Below are positions 55,701 to 64,000 of a stretch of DNA of 64,000 bases, piece by piece; position 1 is the first letter of the stretch, and the number at the start of each line of letters is the position of its first letter. The notes beneath the pieces are model-generated. The model worked only from the letters and a program-made list of their open reading frames with translations, did not search any database and was not told the origin of the DNA. The stretch is from Litomosoides sigmodontis (lineage: Eukaryota; Nematoda; Chromadorea; Rhabditida; Onchocercidae): NCBI GenBank assembly GCA_963070105.1, contig OY718806.1:7585865-7649864 (forward strand), written 5' to 3'. The position numbers and the translations under genes are program-made.

Positions 55701-57752
55701 TGACTAATCCACAAGAAGCAATTGTGAAACAGTAACAAACTCTTTAATCTGGCCCATTAGGACGAGATTTGACGCTGTTCCTGTAATCGTTCCTGTTCCA
55801 CCTATATTTGCAGCAAAAGCAATTGACATTAGCAGTCCCTTTGCCATATAATATTCGTCTTTGCTTAAAATTTCCGTTGGATCTCTGGAAAGTAAATCCC
55901 ACCATTTGAAAGCTCCTAATTGTCTATTCATTGCAGCGCTGATTGAGAGACGTAGAATTTCTAAGTCATATACAATGGCGGTGCTCTTTAAGTTTGAACA
56001 CAGTCGGTTCTGAATAACTTTGCTACAAAAATGTAAAATAAACCAAGTTAGACCTCGTACTAAAAGTACCGAGGGATTTCCTTCGTCCGTCGCTGTTTTC
56101 ATTATGTCTCTCTTCAACCATTGCTTCACCCACTAGACAATCCTGCAGAAAGAGTGCCGTTAATAATAGGTGTCAGCTGTCACTAATGCTGTACTAAATA
56201 CCTTTAATTACCTATTGATAAAGAAATACTTCAAATAAGTTTAAAAAATCTGAAAATTACCACAAAAATTAGCCAATTGATCTCTGGTTCATAACACGTG
56301 AAAAGAAATGGTACATTTTACAAATATGAAATCTTACACTGAACTCATTTCTATGACTGCTTTTAGCAAGCTCCATAATAACAGAGTTGACGATGGGCAC
56401 CATAAGAGCAGTAGTTGCTGTATTCGATATCCACATACTGCAACTTGCATTTTTTTTCGAAAACAATAAAATGGACTTTTACTTTACACCGACATCATAA
56501 GTATTCAGGGCTAGAAATTACCTTAAAAACGCAGTAACCAACATGAGACCGAGCATAATCCTGAAAATAAAATTTGGCTACCAACTTCGTAAAGAAGTTA
56601 AAGAAATTGTGAAAGAAAGAAAATCAACAAACACCAAGATGGAAATGTTTCTCTCCCTCTTACATCAAATGAAAATTTTTTTAATTTATACTTCAAAATA
56701 AGAATTAAATAAAAAGAAAAGTTTGAATGCAATACAAAATAATAACCAGCATGGTTGGGGTGGTACAACAGTTAATACGAATAATGCAACCCGATTCTGC
56801 AATTTGGATTTCTGAACAGCTACCGCTACCATTAATCCACCAATAAACAAGAAACTTATATCCTGTGTAAATCATACATTAATGCTAACTTCTTCAATTT
56901 TATGATGAAGACAATGAGGCTTACAGATAAGTATGCAAAATTAATGAACAATTTAATTTGGCATGTAAAATATTACAAAAAGGAAATGATAATGAAACGT
57001 ACAGGCAAGTACATTTGAGCGACATCTTTCGATGCCATTAAACCGAGCAATGGATAAAGTACCATAGGTAGTAAGGCAGTTACCGCTAACGGTAATACCT
57101 CCATAACCCAATAAATGGCCATTATACCAATGCAATAGCCACATTTTGCTTCGTTCTACAACAGACAGTACTAGTAAAACTAACCGTTGCAATATCGAGT
57201 TGTGATAATCTCAAATATTACAGTTTTGCTAAATTTTTTGTAATTTGCAAATGATTTACATGGGAATGGTTTATGTTGATACTTTAGAATGTGGAAGTAG
57301 GACTTCTGCGCTTGCAACAACGAAAGCGGAACGTTGCAACGCTTGCAACACTCACAAAGCAATCTACTTCAAAACATTTGAAAACTCACCACTTCTTACT
57401 TTACTTAACTACTAAGTCTTAAAATTTTTAAAAAAGCAAGGAACAGAATCTCCTAAAAATTCACACCTGACTTTGTGGAAAAGAAAACAAAATAGGCAAC
57501 AAAATTATCGGTGTTAGTGCAAGCGTCAAATAAGTACGCATTTTCCATACTACAGATATCACTGACGTCCTAAAATTTCTTCATTACTAAATAAAAAATT
57601 CCAGTGCATTCAAAAATCCGTAATTTATAATAATTTTTTAAATAATTTTAAATTAGAAAAATTAAGTAAAAAAAAGATGTTGTGAAACAGAAAAATTAAA
57701 TGACTTACGATTGTGGCTGACGATATGCTGCGTGAGACTTTGGCGATAACAT
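52778..57752 (-). CDS. SLC13-family sodium/dicarboxylate or sulfate symporter
   Basis: About 17-18 minus-strand exons, roughly 600 residues, multi-pass membrane protein. Supported exons: 57752..57709, 57569..57467, 57155..57003, 56862..56747, 56560..56522, 56437..56340, 56132..56061, (55960 or 55882)..55737, 55665..55650, 55557..55444, 55255..55089, about 54951..54872, 54795..54683, 53740..53501, 53360..53301, 53228..53158, 52886..52778. It starts [15 protein letters not shown], then a membrane segment. Family motifs: [33 protein letters not shown] (first SNT motif), [33 protein letters not shown], and in the last third ICSNTVTAS (second SNT motif) with [20 protein letters not shown], the SLC13 signature. 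These substrate and sodium sites are intact. By family it imports citrate-cycle intermediates or sulfate with sodium (C. elegans nac genes, fly Indy); the substrate cannot be told. Uncertain: the exon near 55900, a 16-nt micro-exon, and the 55089/54951 junction, where simple joining breaks phase. Confidence 0.92.
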
Positions 57753-57991
57753 TTTCGTTTATAGTCTTCAATATCGTTTAAAGATACATTAGCATTATTC
57801 AAATTTGAATAATTTGAAATTTTGCTATGAATAGATTTCAGCAGTGATAGTAAGATTAATTGTTGCAATGCCTACAAGAAGACTAAAACCACAGTATTTT
57901 CATTCCGATAATTCAATTTTCATTAGAAGTGCAACAATACTCGAAGTCAAAGAATAACCTCAAAACGCTGGCAGGTATTAGGTTGACTGCA

Positions 57992-57994
<3 letters not shown>

Positions 57995-58038
<44 letters not shown>
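57995..58038. repeat. (TA)n microsatellite with one interruption
   Basis: TA repeat broken once by a G near 58028, about 240 bp upstream of the SLC13 start codon. Confidence 0.94.
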
Positions 58039-60605
58039 CTTGAAGTGTATTACCACAGTTGGTCAATGATATAGGAGATTAATTGAATTCCTATGAATTC
58101 CTAAAGCTTGAATTTCTTAACGTTAACTGGTAAATTTGTAACTTCAATATTTTCTAGCATTGTCGGATAATGTCTCCTCAATCTTAGAAATTCTGAGCAC
58201 TATCAATTACGTATTATGATGAAGGCGGATGCGTTAATGTGAGAAGTAAACGCTTTCAGTATCTATATTGTTGCTACGTGCCAGGTTTTTTGAAAAGAAA
58301 AAATTCATAAATGGAGAAGGAAGTGTTTAAACAAGTTTTCTCCTGTTGAAAACTATTCCTTTTTTTTTGATCAGACGAGTATTTATGAATGTTTTTTAAA
58401 ATGAATTTTTATAAAAGATATTTCAAGCAAATGATGATCTATTCGTCATGAAGTCCCATAACAGTTCAAAGCAGTTGTTTTCGAAAACCATGAAAAAAGC
58501 AAGTGGAATAAATGGAGCAATCTTAAAATCCATTTTTTTTTTCTCTCGCCAGTATCACGTTATCCATACTGCGACATACTCCTAACACTACTGCACAAAA
58601 CTAACCAACATTTTTAATGTCCACCTAACACAAAGCAGGTCTTACGCACTAATTTGATTTACACTTGAAACTTGGTAAGTGTCGTGTTTTGTTCGTTTTC
58701 GTGCAGTTCATGATCCCGAAAGTCACATAAAATTTGAAGTTAAATTCAGTTTTAATTGCATCTGCTGAAATCACTCATTCTCCTTCTTAATTATGGCGAA
58801 AGCCATTGCAATTTTGCAAGATTTTTTTCTTTTCGCAAAAAAATGGAGTAACACGCTTGTTAAATGGGCGAAACTGTTTTTTGGGCATAAATTGTTGAAA
58901 CCTTCATGCTCAATACTTAAATTTTAAGTAATAATGAGAGCTAGTTCTTACTCACTCTAACTTACTCAATATAATAAGATCAGTTCACACAAACACCACA
59001 ATAGACTTTCTTTTCGACAAAAGATCCTGTAAATCTTTGAATGTAAAAAATGAAATGAGAAAAAAAAATGAATTTGCAAAGGAAAGAATCATGTTTTACG
59101 TGTGCTGTGTAATTTTACAAATTTTTTGCCATAAAAGTGTAACACTCGGGAGAGTTTTGGCAATGCAAGAAAAACGAGATATAGAAAAACCAGGGAATTG
59201 GTTATGAGCAAGAATATTTAAGCAAAATCATTGAAGGAAGGAATGTTTTTGATAACATTGAACATGGTAAAATATTGCTCTCTAATCAGCGATACGGAAA
59301 GTTGCTCGTTGCAACGACGCCAAATTTTTCCATTCTCATTACCGCAAATTAAATTGTCACTGACATTATTGATTTTTCAAGAGGTATGTATACGTGACTT
59401 ACAAAATTAATCATTTTCAATGGAGAAGGATGGAAAATGTATGAGGCGAAATGTCGGGTTTGCGTTTTTTTTTTTTTAGCACCTCATGAAACTATATGGT
59501 GGCACAAAGTTGTCAAAAATTCCAAATTTCAGGATCGACACATTGCTAGGAAGTCTGAGACTGATTGATCTGTGATAGTTGCTAGGAATTCGCATCTTTC
59601 GTGCTCTTCTCATTTCTGCTCACAATGTGTTGAATAATAAATTACTTTCGATTTTTTTTTTCAATAAATATTTCAGTAGCTTATCTTTGGCATAATTATT
59701 ACTTACAATAATTGTTACAAATAGCAGTGCAACCTGAATAATGCTGAAACTGTTATGTGTAGGAAGATATTTGAAATGTATGACTAATAGCAATCTAAAA
59801 TTTAGCCCAGCTTTCTTCTCTTTTATTTGTTAAATTTTTTGAAGTTGTTTTTTTTTGGGTAATAATAATATTAATAACAAGTTACTACCTCAGAAGGCAA
59901 TGGGAGCATAATACATTCACGTTGGCCAAGTGTTTATAGTAAAACGTTGCAGGTAGCTGCTGCATTTCTCTTACACTTTCACGCACAACAAGTTTTTAAA
60001 TTGTCTCACATTTCGCGAAAAAAGCGACAAATGTTTACGGAAAAAAAACATTTTTAGTTATTCTAATTAAATCGAAATTTTTAATCTAAAATTATTGTGG
60101 AAATGTGGTTGAAATCAAAGATAAATTAAAACGAGATGATTGAAAATGTTTACTACCGAAAAATACCGATGGAATAAGTTGATTTCAGTTATTGATGATG
60201 ATTGTTTGGAAGATCGTAGTAATCTATGCGAAGCCTCAATGTTATTTAAGATAGATCGTTAGCTAACTGGCCGGAAGCTAAATGAATGCTCATTAATAGA
60301 ATTTTATTTTTAACACTCCAAATTATCACCAAATATGTATTATGCCCCTATTAGGTATAAGTCAACAGAAATCGAACAGCTATCATCACAAGAAAAAGTG
60401 TACCACCTATTGCAGAAGAAGTTCATTTTTTAAAAAAAAATTAAAGAAATTGCAAAAAGTTTGTGATTAATCGTTCGGTCATGCCCATTCAAAGACACTA
60501 AAGATATTAGTGTCAAATTTTAATTTAAAAAAAAGTTTTCATTGTCAGGAATCTGATATTGTGTTCTGAAATCATTTCACATTTCGCTTTTCTTTTTCTT
60601 TTAAT

Positions 60606-60631
60606 TTATCACCAATTCGAATTGGTGATAA
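60606..60631. repeat. perfect 26-bp palindrome
   Basis: The 13-base arm TTATCACCAATTC is followed directly by its exact reverse complement with no spacer. Symmetry stops at the flanking bases. It is isolated in intergenic DNA. Confidence 0.9.
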
Positions 60632-62552
60632 GCTAAAAGAAACATTACATTTCTATGTTAACAAATTTAACTGTAATCTTTACTTTTCTCTCCCTTCCAC
60701 ACTTGGCAATACTGTAAGGTATAGCACTTAGTTAATTACTTTATAAGGAAGGTATTGAAGTGAAGCAATAATCTGGAAATGTAAATATGGGCATAAATTG
60801 TGCACAAAATATTTGTCATATTCCAACGGAAGTGTAAATTCTCAAATATTGAGTGTTTCGAACATCCAGCTTGAAAGCATTTCCTGTTGACACTGCAAGT
60901 ACAGTTGAAATGTTTTAAAACTTTAAAAAGTCTACGCTATCGGCATTTGTTTCAGCTTATCTTATCGAGCACACAACGAATGCAAAGCTATCGTATCACT
61001 TATTTTGAACATAAGTGAAATTTCATGCGATAAAGCGCAACTCGTTGTCTGAAATCAAAAGTGAATTTTAAAGGTGCGCAAGAAGAAAAGGTTGATAAAA
61101 AAATGAACTGCTTTGATCACTGACATCGATGCCTCATTCACACAACATTACCTTTTGCAATTATATATCATGTGCAAGCAGTAATTCGTAAAAATGATCA
61201 AATTACGTGTGTGTTGCTCCGTAATCCTCTAATCCTAATCGGATCAAAGCGTACCGTGCAATTTCCCACCTGTAACTTGATGAAACTACTCATTATCAGA
61301 GTTGTATGCAAAATGAAAAGCAGCATTCATTACGACGACATTTTCACTCACACACTTATTCCAGCTTATTTCCAATTTTTCCGGATCGGATCGTTATCGC
61401 ACCGTTTTTGGATTTTTGCTTCAACGCGTGATGAGATGTAGAAATTAGCCGTTGTCATTATGACACATTGGTCATCATCATCTTTGCACTCGTTACAATG
61501 CGTAAATAATTTGAACTTCGCTGCTTCACAGCTGACCAATTCATTATTTCTTAAAACAGATAGTTGCACTCAAAAAATGGGCGGAACAAGGAATGTTAAA
61601 AAAGTGGTGTCACATCTGTTAGGAGAGGACATTGTGATACGGACGTCTGAGCATCATTTTCTTTAATTCCTTAAAATCGCGATGTTTTTACAAGAAAAAA
61701 AAGATCGAAAATAAAAAAAACATTTACCAAAAAAAAATACTGAATCATTGATCGATGTAAAGTGTATTTGAATATGAGAGAGGGAGAGAGAGAGGCATTA
61801 ATTACTTAAAACTCCACAATTTACACTCTTAAACACCGCCCTCAATTTATCATTCCCCCTTCAGCATAAGGTTTTCTTTGCAGCAATATTCGATGGGAAA
61901 TGAAGAATTAAAAGTACCACTGCAGAAATCACTGCGAGCTTTAGAGGAAAAGGAAATCTCTCTCACTGACTGTCAGCAAAACTTTTGAAAAAAGAAGCGC
62001 AATTAATGATTTTGATGAGTTTCACGATATTTCATGGTCTTTTAACTATCTATCCATAAGCATTTAATTTCTCCCATGCTCTTTTCTACAGCAGTAAGAT
62101 GAGTTGGAAAGCACCGTCGCATCTTCGATTGTATCACGTATTTCCTCAGTCCCACGATGCTTCATGTAAGCTGGTTGGCCAATCAGAAAAATCGTGCCTT
62201 CTCAAGTGCGACATCCGAAATTGACGAAATTCACAACAGCTAGAGAGATCGTTACTGCTACTTCTACTCACATCTCTGTACCTGTACATTTTCATATTTG
62301 ACCATTCTATCTTTTTTAAGTTTCTTTGTCAATGAAGTCGGCAAGTTTGCACCGTTAAATGCGACTTATGTTTTGCATCTTCAACTACATCGCAAGGAAC
62401 TTTTGTAAATAACATGGCTTGAGATGAAGAAATATCGCAATTACAATCAACAGGAATAGCAAAATTAAAGTTAATTATTTTTGTTACGATTTGATCAAGT
62501 TTATTTAAAAATTTAAAAGTACTTTTAACATTTTTTCCCGAAAACTTTCCCG

Positions 62553-62554
<2 letters not shown>

Positions 62555-62620
<66 letters not shown>
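62555..62620. repeat. (TA)n microsatellite, about 66 bp
   Basis: Uninterrupted TA run about 400 bp past the last placed exon of the patched-related gene. Confidence 0.97.
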
Positions 62621-62623
<3 letters not shown>

Positions 62624-63015
62624 TAAATCGAAGGGACAATTTTGTTAAGGAACAGTTTGAAAATATAAATGAAACTTTGAAAATTCGTAAAAATTAAAAA
62701 TAGCAATAATTTACGTAGTTCTACAACACTTACTTACACTATTACAGCTTGAAACAAAACCATTTCATATTATTCAGAATAACAATGCGTGTATTTTTGA
62801 TTATACGCATGGACATAAATTTTAAAATGACCAAAATAAAGTATATCGTAGAATAAAGCAAGTAGCAAATTTTTTATTCGGCCTGCTCATTTTACAGATC
62901 TCATGCTAACTAACAACCTATCAGCGATTTGTCGCTAGATTACATTGTGACAGTAACCCGTATTAAAGTTTGCAGTGGAAGTGTAAGCGTTACAACATAC
63001 CGTGCTATAACTTAC

Positions 63016-64000
63016 TGCTAAGTGAGCAAAATGATAAAGGGAAAAAACTAAGAGTTACTGGAATAAACAGTAATCCGTGTAATAATCCAATGAACATTGT
63101 AAGCCAAATTGTCTTGAAAAATGTTACAATAATGTATGCATTGACCGTATACAGTATTGTTACGCCAGTTATTGTAGACGCGGCACCCTGAAATTTGAAC
63201 TTTTAAAATTGTAATCAAAAGAAACGATAACTCTTTTAGCGTTAAATTATGTTCATTTCAGAGTAAGTATTTTCCTACTAGAATTTCAGTTGTTCAATAT
63301 CATGAATATAAATAAGCTAGAAAAAAAAAAGTAAAAACTTGAAAAATAGGCCATCCAAGTGACTCCAGCGCATGAATAACACGCTCCTCTGCCGAGCCGC
63401 TTGCCGTAACAAACGCATATGTAATATGGGATGACAAATCAACGGCGAAACCGATACTCATAATGATGGAAATCATTGATACGGTATCCAAATTAACACC
63501 CCAAAATGTCATGTAGCCAAATATACCCGTATTAATTGATATTATTGAAGTAATTATTAAAACACCTAAAACGTATCGTTCAAATACAATTCAACAAATG
63601 AAAGATGGAAATTTCGGTAATTAAGGTTTGTTTCAAATTTCCGATTGCAGAAGTTGTAAGTAATAATAACATGTTAAATTTCACTTTCAAAAAAAAAATC
63701 GATGATTTAGATCGGGAAAAACTCTTTGATTTATGATACTAAAGCTTACAGGGAGGTAAACTAGGTATTAATGTGACAGCAACGGTACTCATACAAATTA
63801 GGGATATGATGATACTTCGAACTGTTGCTGGCACAATAATGATGTACTGGTCAGCAAATGGAAACGTTTCATGAAATAATTCGATTTTAAATGGCTGCAG
63901 GTCAGCTATTTCACGCAATTTCTGAGCGGCATTTTTGTGCTGATTTGGGCCCGCAGTGTTTTGCATTGCTATCTGCAAATTCACTAGCAGTGTGAGAAAT
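63016..64000 (-). CDS. patched-related (PTR/SSD) membrane protein, truncated by the window
   Basis: Three minus-strand exons are visible: 64000..63750 (open at the window edge), 63565..63339 and 63187..63016, joined in phases 1 and 0, about 216 residues. They encode the C-terminal permease-like half: a luminal end (KIELFHETFPFADQYIIIVP), a helix, then TGIFGYMTFWGVNLDTVSMI and ISIIMSIGFAVDLSSHITYA. The GFAVD motif holds the Asp typical of RND-type PTR helices. After it come LESLGWPIFQGAAST, a loop, and FFKTIWLTMFIGLLHGLLF. These blocks are typical of nematode PTR proteins, RND-superfamily sterol-sensing-domain relatives of Patched that act in moulting and cuticle formation in C. elegans. The N-terminal half lies to the right of the window. 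The last placed exon ends at a strong gtaagt donor at 63015, so at least one more 3' exon exists and was not found. The exact PTR member cannot be named. Confidence 0.92.

Larger units (their letters stand above)
57753..63015. other. 5.3 kb without a supported gene
   Basis: AT-rich DNA between the SLC13 start and the patched-related gene. It holds TA microsatellites (57995-58038, 62555-62620) and a perfect 26-bp palindrome (60606-60631). The left end should contain the transporter promoter. The right end probably contains more 3' exons and the 3' UTR of the patched-related gene, which I could not place. Confidence 0.5.

Noticed and set aside
62329..62706. 125-codon minus-strand frame as the C-terminus of the patched-related protein
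   Set aside because: Half of it is the TA repeat and no acceptor of the required phase connects it to the donor at 63015.

Overview
The window is AT-rich eukaryotic DNA: short exons, introns from about 45 bp to 1 kb, T-rich 'ttttcag' 3' splice sites and many TA/CA/GA microsatellites. The gene families (patched-related SSD protein, hexosaminidase D-type GH20, DYRK/minibrain kinase, IFT20, LITAF) and trans-splice-like acceptors just before start codons point to a nematode. A filarial or other spirurid worm is my best guess, by inference only. No rRNA, tRNA, CRISPR, transposase or viral gene was recognised. All exon models were built by hand from reading frame, GT-AG sites and intron phase, so junctions are predictions.

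Layout. Left edge: the first two exons of a minus-strand gene that runs off the window (1-428), then about 6.9 kb without a supported gene. 7.3-8.5 kb, plus: a LITAF-domain membrane protein. 9.9-10.9 kb, minus: IFT20. 11.9-16.8 kb, minus: a 16-exon gene for a 727-residue secreted Ser/Thr-rich protein with a Cys module at each end; I recognise no named family. 17.0-20.4 kb, plus: a cluster of exons for small secreted-looking proteins, partly resolved. 20.4-27.7 kb: no supported gene; microsatellites, a CGT-type triplet block and probably the upstream region of the next gene. 27.7-33.3 kb, plus: the DYRK1A/minibrain kinase (mbk-1), 16 exons. 36.2-38.1 kb, minus: a secreted or ER-targeted glutaredoxin-like protein. 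43.6-44.5 kb, plus: a 150-residue Tyr/Trp-rich protein. 47.4-51.5 kb, minus: a type II membrane GH20 hexosaminidase. 52.8-57.8 kb, minus: an SLC13 dicarboxylate/sulfate transporter. Right edge: three exons of a minus-strand patched-related protein, truncated by the window.

The genes do not form one pathway. They cover signalling (DYRK), ciliary transport (IFT20), endolysosomal membrane (LITAF), glycan trimming (GH20), anion uptake (SLC13), sterol/lipid-type transport (PTR) and redox (glutaredoxin). The best candidates for undescribed biology are the double-Cys-module secreted protein, the Tyr/Trp-rich protein and the unresolved secreted-protein cluster between 17 and 20.4 kb.
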